Below are positions 6,234-13,036 of a stretch of 13,036 bases of DNA, in pieces. Source of the stretch: DASRTE01 sp035316885 (GTDB taxonomy: Bacteria > Actinomycetota > Actinomycetes > Jiangellales > Jiangellaceae); assembly GCA_035316885.1 (NCBI GenBank), contig DATHII010000301.1, positions 1 to 13,036 on the forward strand, in the 5' to 3' direction. A program made the translations under genes and the position numbers. Position 1 is the stretch's first letter. Each line of letters starts with the position of its first letter. The notes under the pieces are model-generated. The model worked only from the letters and a program-made list of their open reading frames with translations. It was not told where the DNA came from and searched no databases.

Positions 6234-6254
6234 GCGACCGGGTCGCCGACGACC
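6234..6254. terminator. Weak overlapping inverted repeats between DUF305 gene and der
   Basis: GCGACC-G-GGTCGC (6234-6246) and GGTCG-CCGA-CGACC (6241-6254) are mutually exclusive short repeats in the 42-base convergent gap. The second can form a 5-bp stem with a tetraloop. It is a possible terminator only because nothing better exists in the gap. Confidence 0.25.
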
Positions 6255-6275
6255 ACGTCCCAGAACGGCTGCGCC

Positions 6276-7685
6276 TCACGAGCGGCCGCGCTTCTCGCGG
6301 ACGCGCATGGAGATCTCGATCGGGGTACCCGCGAACCCGAACTCCTCACGCAGCCGGCGCTCGACGAAACGCCGGTAGGACGCCTCGAGGAACCCGGTCG
6401 TGAACAGGACGAACCGGGGTGGGCGCGTCCCGGCCTGGGTCGCGAACAGGATCCGCGGCTGCTTGCCACCGCGCAGCGGGTGCGGGTGCGCAGCGACGAG
6501 CTGGCCGAGGAAGGCGTTGAGCCGCGCCGTGGGAACGCGCGTCTCCCAGCCCTCGAGCGCCGTGTCGATCGCCGGCACGAGCCGCTCGGCGTGGCGGCCG
6601 GTGCGGGCGGAGATGTTGACCCGCGGCGCCCAGGTGACCCGGATCAGCTGGCGGTCGATCTCACGGTCGAGCACGTGCCGGCGGTCGTCGTCGAGCAGGT
6701 CCCACTTGTTGTAAGCGAGCACCAGGGCACGGCCGGCGTCGACGACCGTCGAGACGATGCGGAGATCCTGTTCCGACATCGGCTCGCTCGCGTCGATCAG
6801 GACGACGGCGACCTCGGTCCGGTCGAGCGCGGCGGCCGTACGCAGCGAGGCGAAGTACTCGGCGCCCGAGGCCTCCTTGACCCGCCGGCGGATCCCAGCG
6901 GTGTCGACGAAGCGCCAGGTCCGCCCGCCGAGCGTGACCAGCTCGTCGACCGGGTCGACGGTGGTGCCGGCCACGGCGTCGACGACGACGCGGTCCACAC
7001 CGGCCAGGCGGTTGAGCAGGCTCGACTTGCCGACGTTCGGCTTGCCGACGATGGCTACCCGGCGAGGGCCTTCCTCGGCGACGTCGAACGTCTCGGCCGG
7101 AGCGTCCGGCAGCGCCTCGAGAACCGCGTCGAGAAGGTCGCCGCTCCCCCGCCCGTGCAGCGCCGACACCGGGTGGGGTTCGCCGAGGCCGAGGTTCCAC
7201 AGCGCAGCGGCGTCCGACTCGCCGGTCGCGCTGTCGACCTTGTTCGCGGCGAGCACGACCGGTTTGCCGGCCCGACGGAGGACGCGCACCACGTCCTCGT
7301 CCGCGTCGGTCGCGCCAACCGTCGCGTCGACGACGAAGACCACGACGTCGGCCGCCGCCGCAGCGACCTCGGCCTGGGCCGTGATCCTCGCGGCCATGCC
7401 TTCTGCTTCGGGGTCCCACCCGCCGGTGTCGACGAGGGTGAACCTGCGTCCGGACCAGCTTGCGTCGTACGCGACCCGGTCGCGGGTGACGCCGGGGACG
7501 TCCTCGACCACCGCCTCCCGGCGGCCCAGGATCCGGTTGACCAGCGTCGACTTGCCGACGTTGGGGCGGCCGACGACCGCGACGACCGGGATCGGCCCGG
7601 CGTCCTGCTCGTCGACGAACGCCTCCTCGTCGGCGATCAGATCCGCGTGGGCCTCGTCCACCGGGCCGTACGGCTGGTCGTTCAC
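6276..7685 (-). CDS. der: Ribosome biogenesis GTPase Der (EngA)
   Basis: An essential double-GTPase that binds the 50S subunit and acts late in its assembly. The 469 residues show two complete G domains. The first has GRPNVGKS (39-46), GVTRD (65-69), DTGGWD (86-91) and NKVD (148-151). The second has GKPNVGKS (214-221), GTTVDPVD (240-247), DTAGIRRR (261-268) and NKWD (326-329). The KH-like C-terminal domain (about 384-469) contains GGKQPRILFATQ and ends in the basic REKRGRS. An acidic N-terminal extension of about 30 residues precedes the first G domain, as in other actinobacteria. The start is GTG 7685 with GAGGAGG four bases upstream. It overlaps the acyltransferase stop by four bases (GTGA), implying coupled translation. 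It is the last gene of the operon in this window, followed by the convergent DUF305 gene. Confidence 0.97.
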   Translation of the reverse strand: MNDQPYGPVDEAHADLIADEEAFVDEQDAGPIPVVAVVGRPNVGKSTLVNRILGRREAVVEDVPGVTRDRVAYDASWSGRRFTLVDTGGWDPEAEGMAARITAQAEVAAAAADVVVFVVDATVGATDADEDVVRVLRRAGKPVVLAANKVDSATGESDAAALWNLGLGEPHPVSALHGRGSGDLLDAVLEALPDAPAETFDVAEEGPRRVAIVGKPNVGKSSLLNRLAGVDRVVVDAVAGTTVDPVDELVTLGGRTWRFVDTAGIRRRVKEASGAEYFASLRTAAALDRTEVAVVLIDASEPMSEQDLRIVSTVVDAGRALVLAYNKWDLLDDDRRHVLDREIDRQLIRVTWAPRVNISARTGRHAERLVPAIDTALEGWETRVPTARLNAFLGQLVAAHPHPLRGGKQPRILFATQAGTRPPRFVLFTTGFLEASYRRFVERRLREEFGFAGTPIEISMRVREKRGRS

Positions 7686-8368
7686 GATGCCTCCTCGCCC
7701 GCGGGCGCAGGCTGGTCACCGGCGGCCCGGCCGAACCGGCGGACGACGTCGGCGTGATGTGCGGTCAGCGCAGCGTGCAGCTGTGCGTTGGCCGCCGCGA
7801 GCGTTGAGCGGGAGCGACCCGGACCGCCGGTCACGGCAACCGCGGGTCCGAAGACCACCTCGAGGCGCGAGCGCGGCCGCGGCACGGCGGTGACGGTGGT
7901 TCCGCGCACACCGGTGCCGAGCGAGATCACCGGGACAACCGGCGCCCCTGAGCGCAACGCGAACCAAGCCAGGCCCGGACGGACGTCGGCGAAGTCACCG
8001 AGCCCGCGGCGGCCCTCCGGGTAGACCACCAGCACCCGACCCTCGTCGAGGACGGCCGCAGAACGGAACAGCGCCGCCCGGTCGGGGCCCGAACGGTCGA
8101 TCGAGACCTGGCCGATCGAGTGGAGGAACCACCCCAACGGACCGCGGAACATCTCCTTCTTGGTCAGGCAGTGGATCGGCCGCGGCGACGTGCCCATGAG
8201 CAGGGGTGCATCGAGGAACCCCGCATGGTTCGCTGCGAGGATGACCGGCCCGTCGGGCGGCACCAGGTGGGCGTCGTGGACCCGGACCGACCACCCGGTC
8301 CGCATCACGACATGCGCGATCCGCCACCCCGCCGCCGCGCCCCGAGCGGTAGGCGCCGATGTCTTCAC
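7682..8368 (-). CDS. PlsC-like lysophospholipid acyltransferase
   Basis: A 228-residue acyltransferase of the PlsC/AGPAT family, predicted to transfer an acyl group to a lysophospholipid such as 1-acylglycerol-3-phosphate at the inner face of the membrane. Block I is ANHAGFLDAPLL (46-57), with the HX4D catalytic pair His48/Asp53. Block III is VVYPEGRRG (114-122), followed by PVVPVISLGTG (144-154). There is no obvious transmembrane helix, so membrane association would be peripheral. The start GTG 8368 overlaps the cmk stop by four bases (GTGA), and its own stop overlaps der in the same way. A small PlsC-like gene between cmk and der is a familiar actinobacterial arrangement. Exact substrate specificity cannot be read from the sequence. 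Confidence 0.9.
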   Translation of the reverse strand: MKTSAPTARGAAAGWRIAHVVMRTGWSVRVHDAHLVPPDGPVILAANHAGFLDAPLLMGTSPRPIHCLTKKEMFRGPLGWFLHSIGQVSIDRSGPDRAALFRSAAVLDEGRVLVVYPEGRRGLGDFADVRPGLAWFALRSGAPVVPVISLGTGVRGTTVTAVPRPRSRLEVVFGPAVAVTGGPGRSRSTLAAANAQLHAALTAHHADVVRRFGRAAGDQPAPAGEEAS

Positions 8369-9054
8369 GCTGGCGTCACCCCGACCCGCTGCTCCACCAG
8401 GTCGAGCACCGCCGCGACCGCCTCGTCGAGGCTGAGCTCAGACGAGTCGACGACGTCGACGCCGTCGGCCGCCTCCAGAAAGCTGGCGACCGTGGCGTCG
8501 TCCGCGTCGCGGCGCAGCACCTCGTCACGGGTGGCGGCGACGGCCGCGGCGTCGGCGGCCCCGTGCACGTCGCGGGCCCGTCGCTGAAGCCGCGTCGATT
8601 CGGCGGCTGTCAGGAGCACCCGTACCGGGGCGCGCGGGGCGACCACGGTGGTGATGTCGCGCCCCTCGACCACCACGCCGCCGTCTGCCACGACGGCGCG
8701 CTGGCGTGCGACCAGTTCGGCACGCACGCCGAGGTTCGTTGCGACGGTGCTGACGGCGGCCGAGATCCGGGTCTCGCGGATCGCGGCCGCGACGTCGGTA
8801 CCGCCAACGTGCACCGTGGGCCGGCGGGGGTCGGTGCCCATGCTCAGCGGCAGGTCGCGGGCCAGCTCGGCGACCCGCGCCTCGTCGGTGAGATCGACGC
8901 CCTGGTCGAGCAGCCACCAGGTGAGGGCCCGGTACATCGCGCCGGTGTCGAGATACCGCAGCCCGAGCGCCACGGCCACCCGGCGGGCGACCGTGGACTT
9001 GCCCGATCCGGACGGCCCGTCGATCGCGACGACCAGGGACGACGGCGGCGGCAC
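8365..9054 (-). CDS. cmk: Cytidylate (CMP/dCMP) kinase
   Basis: Phosphorylates CMP and dCMP with ATP in pyrimidine nucleotide salvage and turnover. The 229-residue protein has the P-loop GPSGSGKST (13-21), the nucleotide-binding YLDTGAMYRALTW (34-46), and VVVEGRDITTVVAP in the CMP-binding region, all in normal order. The length is typical for the bacterial monofunctional enzyme. The start is GTG 9054 with GAGGAG and a five-base C-run spacer upstream. It is the only complete gene of the operon not overlapped by the one before it: 43 bases separate it from tyrA, with no strong hairpin or promoter seen there. Its stop overlaps the acyltransferase start. Confidence 0.96.
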   Translation of the reverse strand: MPPPSSLVVAIDGPSGSGKSTVARRVAVALGLRYLDTGAMYRALTWWLLDQGVDLTDEARVAELARDLPLSMGTDPRRPTVHVGGTDVAAAIRETRISAAVSTVATNLGVRAELVARQRAVVADGGVVVEGRDITTVVAPRAPVRVLLTAAESTRLQRRARDVHGAADAAAVAATRDEVLRRDADDATVASFLEAADGVDVVDSSELSLDEAVAAVLDLVEQRVGVTPA

Positions 9055-9097
9055 GGGGGCTCCTCGCGGGGGTGGAGGGTCGGGACGAGGGTAATGC

Positions 9098-10174
9098 TCA
9101 GTCGCGCACGCTCCACCCCGCGGCCCGCAGCGCGGCGGTCAGGGCGGTGTCGGCGCCGGGCCGGACGTCGAGCTCGACGGTGCCGACCGGCTGGCCGGGG
9201 CTGTGCTCGATCCGGACGTCCTCGACGTTGACGCCGGCCCGCCCCGCGTCGGCGAACAGGGCCGCCAGCTGTCCGGGACGGTCGTCCACGACGACCGAGA
9301 CAGTGGCGTAGTCCGTGGGCGGTGCGCCGTGCTTGCCGGGCAGCCGGCCCCGACCGTCGACGCCGGCGCGAAGCAGTTCCGTGAGCTCGTCCCGGCCGGC
9401 CGCCGATCCGAGCGCGGCGAGGGCCCGGTCGAGATCCGAGCGGAGTCTTACCAGGACGTCGGCGACGGCGCCGGCGTTGGCCGTGAGGATCTCGGTCCAC
9501 ATCGCCGGATCGCCCGCTGCCACCCTCGTCACGTCGGCGACGCCAGGGCCGGCGAGCCGGACCTCGTGCGCCGGTGCCGCAGCGAGGCGGCCGGCGACGA
9601 GCGCGGCCAGCAGATGGGGAGCGTGCGAGACCAGGGCCACTGCTGCGTCATGGTCGGCGGCGGGCATGGTCACCGGGATTGCGCCGGCGAGACGGGCGAC
9701 GGCCAGGGCGCGGGTGACCGCATGCGGATCGGTGCCCTCGTCGGGGCAGAGCACCCACGGCCGGCCCTGGAAGAGGTCGACCAGTGCCGACCCCGGCCCG
9801 GACACCTCCCGGCCCGCCATCGGGTGGCCGCCGACATACCTGCCCGGCTCAGCCGTGAGCGCACGGACCTGCGTGGCCGGCAGAACCTTCACACTGGCGA
9901 CGTCGGTGGCGTACTCGGCGAACCCGTGGGAGAGCACGTCGACGACGGTCGCGGCCGTGACGACCGGAGGCACGGCGACGACGGCCAGGCCGGCGGGACG
10001 CCGGGCCTCGTGGGGGCGGCCGGCGCCGAGGTCAACGGCCTCTCCCAGGGACGCGGCGTCGTGGTCGCGAAGCTGCACGTCGATGCCGGCACGGCGCAGG
10101 GCGAGTCCCACGGACGTGCCCAGCAGACCGGTGCCGACCACGAGCACGCCCCGGTCCAGCGGCCCGATCGTCAC
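9098..10174 (-). CDS. tyrA: Prephenate dehydrogenase with C-terminal ACT domain
   Basis: Oxidatively decarboxylates prephenate to 4-hydroxyphenylpyruvate, the committed step to tyrosine. The Rossmann motif is VVGTGLLGTSVG (12-23), with an acidic residue at the end of the second strand (LRDHD, 35-39) suggesting NAD+ preference. The prephenate site includes GGHPMAGRE (115-123), with catalytic His117, and SHAPHLLAA (183-191). An ACT domain spans about 288-348 (YATVSVVVDDRPGQLAALFA is its start), so tyrosine feedback control is likely. At 358 residues the length is normal for the ACT-bearing form. GTG 10174 overlaps the aroH stop by four bases, tying the two consecutive pathway steps together in translation. 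Confidence 0.95.
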   Translation of the reverse strand: MTIGPLDRGVLVVGTGLLGTSVGLALRRAGIDVQLRDHDAASLGEAVDLGAGRPHEARRPAGLAVVAVPPVVTAATVVDVLSHGFAEYATDVASVKVLPATQVRALTAEPGRYVGGHPMAGREVSGPGSALVDLFQGRPWVLCPDEGTDPHAVTRALAVARLAGAIPVTMPAADHDAAVALVSHAPHLLAALVAGRLAAAPAHEVRLAGPGVADVTRVAAGDPAMWTEILTANAGAVADVLVRLRSDLDRALAALGSAAGRDELTELLRAGVDGRGRLPGKHGAPPTDYATVSVVVDDRPGQLAALFADAGRAGVNVEDVRIEHSPGQPVGTVELDVRPGADTALTAALRAAGWSVRD

Positions 10175-10551
10175 CCCGCCACCCCGTCGTCGCGGCGCAG
10201 GTCGGTTCTCAGCTCGCGGGCCCCGTGCAGGTAGACGTGGCGGATCTCGGCGCGTGCCAGCGGTGTCTCGACGTGTGCCAGCAGACGAACGATGCGCGGC
10301 AGTGCGCCGACGACATCGAGCTCCTGGGCGCAGAGCAGCGGGACGTCGCTGATCCCGACGGCCCGGGCGGCGTAGGCAGGGAACTCCGCGTGCAAGTCGG
10401 GCGTCGCGGTGAAAAGGATGCTGACGAGGTCGTCGGTGGAGACACCGTTGCGGCGGAGTACCTGCCCGACCAGCTCGGTGACCCGCTCGAGCAGGTGTTC
10501 GCGCTCGTCGACCTCGACCTGGGTCGCGCCGCGGATCGCCCTCAGCGTCAC
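10171..10551 (-). CDS. aroH: AroH-type chorismate mutase
   Basis: Converts chorismate to prephenate, supplying tyrA directly downstream. The 126-residue protein matches the trimeric AroH fold known from Bacillus subtilis, not the all-helical AroQ type. The active-site residues align with an offset of one: Arg7 in RAIRGAT, Cys74 and Glu77 in CAQELDV, Arg89 in RIVRL, Tyr107 in RHVYL and Arg115 in ARELR. The segment FTATPDLHAEFPA (47-59) is also diagnostic. The start is GTG 10551, whose G is the last base of the rluB TAG stop, a one-base overlap. Its stop overlaps tyrA by four bases. Confidence 0.95.
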   Translation of the reverse strand: MTLRAIRGATQVEVDEREHLLERVTELVGQVLRRNGVSTDDLVSILFTATPDLHAEFPAYAARAVGISDVPLLCAQELDVVGALPRIVRLLAHVETPLARAEIRHVYLHGARELRTDLRRDDGVAG

Positions 10552-11288
10552 TACAGCCCGACCTCGCGGTAAAGGTGCCCGACCTCGTCGTGTGTCAGCA
10601 TTCGGGTCCGTCCGGGGCGCAGGTCTCCCAGGGTGATCGGCCCGATCTCGGTGCGCACCAGCCGCTCGACCGGATTCCCGACGGCATCGAGCAGCCGGCG
10701 CACGACGTGCTTGCGTCCTTCGTGCAGGACGAGCTCGACCATGACCCGAACGCCGGACCGGCCGACCACCCGGAAGCTGTCGACCGCCACGACGCCGTCG
10801 TCGAGCTCGACCCCGGCGCGCAGCTGCCGCCCGACGTCGCGTGCGAGCGGGCCCGGAACCTCGGCGAGATAGGTCTTAGGAACGGCGTAGCTCGGATGTG
10901 CGAGCCGATGGGCAAGATCGCCGTCATTGGTCAGCAGGATCAGGCCCTCGGTCTCGGCATCGAGCCGGCCGACATGAAACAACCGCTCCCGGCGCCCCGC
11001 GACGTAGTCGCCGAGGCTCGGCCGCCCCTGCGGATCGCTCATCGTACTGATGACGCCGCGCGGCTTGTTCAGTGCGAGATAGACCAGACCGGCTTCTTCG
11101 GTGGTGATGCGCAGCCCGTCGACCTTGATGACCGCAGTGGCGGGGTCGACCCGGGTGCCCATTTCGCGGACCTGCCGCCCGTCGACCTCGACGCGGCCCT
11201 CGGCGATCAGATCCTCGCAGGCACGCCGGCTACCGACGCCGGCAGCGGCGAGGACCTTCTGCAGGCGGACGCCGGCCTCAGCCGGCAC
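10551..11288 (-). CDS. rluB: RluB/RsuA-family 23S rRNA pseudouridine synthase
   Basis: Isomerises a specific uridine to pseudouridine in rRNA; the RluB type acts on 23S rRNA helix 89 in E. coli. An S4 RNA-binding domain spans about residues 7-55 (VRLQKVLAAAGVGSRRACED). The catalytic domain follows, with YLALNKPRGVIST (70-82) and the signature HVGRLDAETEGLILLTNDG (105-123) holding catalytic Asp110. Other family motifs are PKTYLAEV and HEGRKHVVRRLL. GTG 11288 is preferred because it begins just before the S4 domain and overlaps scpB by 11 bases. A longer open frame upstream reads Arg/Ser-rich nonsense inside scpB. The product has 245 residues, normal for the family. RluB versus another RsuA-family target cannot be proven here. 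Confidence 0.93.
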   Translation of the reverse strand: MPAEAGVRLQKVLAAAGVGSRRACEDLIAEGRVEVDGRQVREMGTRVDPATAVIKVDGLRITTEEAGLVYLALNKPRGVISTMSDPQGRPSLGDYVAGRRERLFHVGRLDAETEGLILLTNDGDLAHRLAHPSYAVPKTYLAEVPGPLARDVGRQLRAGVELDDGVVAVDSFRVVGRSGVRVMVELVLHEGRKHVVRRLLDAVGNPVERLVRTEIGPITLGDLRPGRTRMLTHDEVGHLYREVGL

Positions 11289-11856
11289 CGTCGACGTCCT
11301 CGACGTCGGGCAGGAAGGGTGCCAGTGGGGGTAGCTCGTCGAGCGAGGACATGCCCAGCCGCTCGAGGAAGAAGGACGACGTCCGGTACAGCGTCGCGCC
11401 GGTCTCGACGTCGACGCCGGCCTCCTCGACAAGTCCGCGCGTGGACAGAGTGCGCATGACGCCGTCGCAGTTGACTCCGCGTACGGCCGACACCCGCGAG
11501 CGGCTCACCGGCTGCCGGTAGGCAACGACGGCCAGCGTCTCGAGGGCGGCCTGGGTCAGCCGCGCCTGCTGTCCGTCGAGCACGAACCGCTCGACCACCG
11601 GGGCGCAGTCGGCCCGGGTATAGAGGCGCCAGCCGCCCGCGACCTCGCGCAGGTCGAAGCCTCGCCCGGCCGCCGTGTACTCGGTTGACAGCTCCCGCAG
11701 AACCGCCCCGACCTCGGTGCGCGGTCGCTCGAGCACCTGGGCCAGCGTGACCTCGGCGACGGGCTCGTCCACGACGAGCAGCACGGCCTCGACGGCCGCG
11801 GACAGGGTCGGCTCGTCGGGCCGGTCGGCGGCCTCGGGCATCGGCAGGGCACTCAC
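11278..11856 (-). CDS. scpB: Segregation and condensation protein ScpB
   Basis: A kleisin-interacting KITE subunit of the SMC-ScpAB condensin, needed for chromosome compaction and segregation. It has 192 residues with two winged-helix domains. The first has VEAVLLVVDEPVAEVTLAQV (22-41) and the family's GGWRLYT around 74-80. The second has LTQAALETLAVVAYRQPVSR (99-118), VRGVNCDGVM and TRGLVEEAG, typical of the conserved core. The C-terminus is acidic. GTG 11856 overlaps the scpA stop by four bases (GTGA), as expected for subunits made in stoichiometric amounts. The 3' end overlaps rluB by 11 bases. Confidence 0.95.
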   Translation of the reverse strand: MSALPMPEAADRPDEPTLSAAVEAVLLVVDEPVAEVTLAQVLERPRTEVGAVLRELSTEYTAAGRGFDLREVAGGWRLYTRADCAPVVERFVLDGQQARLTQAALETLAVVAYRQPVSRSRVSAVRGVNCDGVMRTLSTRGLVEEAGVDVETGATLYRTSSFFLERLGMSSLDELPPLAPFLPDVEDVDGAG

Positions 11857-12731
11857 GCCGGTCCCCCCTCCTGGGCCAGGGCGAACTGGCCGAGTTCGTC
11901 GTCGTACTCGTCAAGGGACAGGTCGGTGTCTGCGTCGTCGTCGCTACCCGCCCACCGCACGGTCAGCTCACCCAACGGGGTTATCTGTTCGAACATAACC
12001 ACCCGTTCGCGGTAGAGCTCGAGCAGGGCGAGGAACCGGGCGACCACGTGCAGCGTTGTGGGACAGTCTGCCGACAGCGCCCGGAATGTCGCGCTGCGCG
12101 AGCGCTGCAGCCGGCCGACCAGCAGCGCAGCCTGCTCGCGGACGCTGACCCGCGGCTGGTGCAGGTGATCCGTCGCCACCGTGGGCACCGGCTTGGGCAC
12201 GAGTGCCCTGGCGGCCAGCGCCGCAAGGTCCGCGGGGCCCAGCGCGACGACCACCTCGGGAAGCGCGCGGGCATAGCGCTCCTCCAGGCCCACCGCTCGT
12301 GGGAACCGTAAGGACTCGGCACTGATCCTGGCCGCGAAGACCGCCGCGACCTCCTTGTAGGCCTTGTACTGCAGCAGACGGGCGAAGAGCAGGTCGCGGG
12401 CCTCCAACAGCGCGAGGTCATCCTCGTCCTCGACCTCCCCACCGGGCAGCAGCCGGGCCGCTTTGAGGTCGAGCAGCGTCGCGGCGATCACGAGGAACTC
12501 GCTGGTCTGGTCGAGGTCCCATTCCGGGCCCGCTGACCTGATGTGCGCGATGAACTCGTCGGTGACCTGCGAGAGTGCCACCTCGGTGACGTCGAGCTTG
12601 TGCTTGGCGATCAGGCTGAGCAGCAGGTCGAACGGGCCTTCGAAGTTCTCCAGATGCACCTCGAAGCGGTCAGTGGCTGGCGGCGCGGAGGCAGGCTCGC
12701 CGATCAGCTGCTCGAGGGCACCTTCCGCCAC
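11853..12731 (-). CDS. scpA: Segregation and condensation protein ScpA (kleisin)
   Basis: The kleisin that bridges the SMC heads and binds ScpB in bacterial condensin. It has 292 residues. The N-terminal SMC-neck-binding region carries FEVHLENFEGPFDLLLSLIA (23-42) and then KHKLDVTEVALSQVTDEF. FLVIAATLLDLKAARLLPG (79-97) is also family-typical. The C-terminal winged helix includes VARFLALLELYRERVVMFEQ, followed by an acidic tail rich in Asp. GTG 12731 is the only suitable start before the conserved domain; GGGAGG lies ten bases upstream. It overlaps the ParA gene by 28 bases, longer than the other overlaps in the operon, so the exact start is a little less certain. Confidence 0.94.
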   Translation of the reverse strand: MAEGALEQLIGEPASAPPATDRFEVHLENFEGPFDLLLSLIAKHKLDVTEVALSQVTDEFIAHIRSAGPEWDLDQTSEFLVIAATLLDLKAARLLPGGEVEDEDDLALLEARDLLFARLLQYKAYKEVAAVFAARISAESLRFPRAVGLEERYARALPEVVVALGPADLAALAARALVPKPVPTVATDHLHQPRVSVREQAALLVGRLQRSRSATFRALSADCPTTLHVVARFLALLELYRERVVMFEQITPLGELTVRWAGSDDDADTDLSLDEYDDELGQFALAQEGGPA

Positions 12732-13036
12732 CGCGCCAGCACCTCCCTGGCCAGTTGACGGTAGGCCGCCGCTCCTGGTGACTCGGGCGCGAAGCTCGTG
12801 ATGGGCAACCCGGCCACGGTGGTCTCAGGGAAGCGGACAGTGCGGGAGACGACGGTGTGGAAGACCTTGTCGCCGAAAGCCTCGACGAGTCTGGTCAACA
12901 CCTCGCGACCGTGCACGGTGCGGGAGTCGTACATCGTGGCCAGCAGGCCCACGATCTCCAGCCGTGGATTGAGCCGGTCGCGGACCTTCTCGATCGTCTC
13001 CTGCAGTAGCGCCACCCCGCGTAGCGCGAAGTACTC
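12704..13036 (-). CDS. ParA/Soj-type chromosome partitioning ATPase, C-terminal part
   Basis: The last 110 residues of a ParA-family Walker ATPase; the rest, including the P-loop, lies beyond the right window edge. The visible part begins EYFALRGVALLQETIEKVRD and continues with LEIVGLLATMYDSRTVHGRE and VFHTVVSRTVRFPET. These match the region after switch II in Soj-like proteins, including the conserved YDSRT and the R..E...G.PI pattern. A ParA gene directly upstream of scpA is normal in actinobacteria and is usually distinct from the oriC-linked parAB. Its role with ScpAB is presumed to be chromosome organisation. The reading frame is open to the edge. Confidence 0.92.
   Translation of the reverse strand, partial: EYFALRGVALLQETIEKVRDRLNPRLEIVGLLATMYDSRTVHGREVLTRLVEAFGDKVFHTVVSRTVRFPETTVAGLPITSFAPESPGAAAYRQLAREVLARWRKVPSSS

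Noticed and set aside
6480..7757. A 425-residue plus-strand open frame opposite der
   Set aside because: It mirrors the codons of der, including its P-loop regions, and has no domain of its own.
9055..9097. Possible promoter or attenuator in the gap before cmk
   Set aside because: The 43 bases contain the cmk Shine-Dalgarno and G/C runs, but no convincing hairpin or -10 element.
11289..11432. N-terminal extension of RluB by about 48 residues
   Set aside because: The extension is Arg/Ser/Pro-rich and lies inside scpB in another frame. The S4 domain starts right after GTG 11288.
1..13036. tRNA, rRNA, CRISPR, insertion sequence, phage or toxin-antitoxin elements
   Set aside because: Read on both strands; no cloverleaf, regularly spaced repeats, transposase motifs or terminal inverted repeats were recognised.

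Overview
The window is high-GC DNA with actinobacterial gene content: a DUF664 (mycothiol-transferase-type) DinB protein, a WYL regulator, an LVIVD/DUF305 exported pair, and the ParA-ScpA-ScpB-RluB-AroH-TyrA-Cmk-acyltransferase-Der run known from Streptomyces and relatives. GTG starts, four-base GTGA overlaps and hairpin terminators without U-tracts fit the same picture. The genus cannot be decided from the sequence alone.

The window has two halves. Bases 1 to about 3400 are an accessory region in decay. It holds a broken GNAT acetyltransferase at the left edge, an intact DinB/DUF664 protein, a divergent WYL-type regulator whose sensor domain is split over three reading frames, an intact alpha/beta hydrolase, and a broken aminoglycoside-phosphotransferase-like gene that has lost its catalytic loop. 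Three of these five genes are disrupted by both frame changes and internal losses.

Bases 3500 to 6233 carry two divergent genes for exported proteins. One is a signal-peptide-bearing LVIVD beta-propeller protein with a FIMAH-like helical C-terminus. The other is a DUF305 lipoprotein with a twin-arginine-like signal and two His-His motifs. A perfect 14-bp hairpin closes the LVIVD gene. The His-rich pair could be an extracytoplasmic metal (copper?) system, but that is inference.

Bases 6276 to 13036 are one tightly packed minus-strand operon. In transcription order it reads: ParA-type ATPase (cut by the window end), scpA, scpB, rluB, aroH, tyrA, cmk, a PlsC-like acyltransferase and der. All eight starts visible in the window are GTG. 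Neighbours overlap by 1 to 28 bases, except for a 43-base gap before cmk. The operon links chromosome condensation (ScpAB, ParA), ribosome maturation (RluB, Der), CMP phosphorylation (Cmk), phospholipid acylation and tyrosine biosynthesis (AroH, TyrA). It looks intact and conserved.

No tRNA, rRNA, CRISPR array, insertion sequence or phage gene was recognised. The most useful observations are the cluster of decaying genes at the left and the LVIVD/DUF305 pair. I saw no clear new defence or biosynthetic system.
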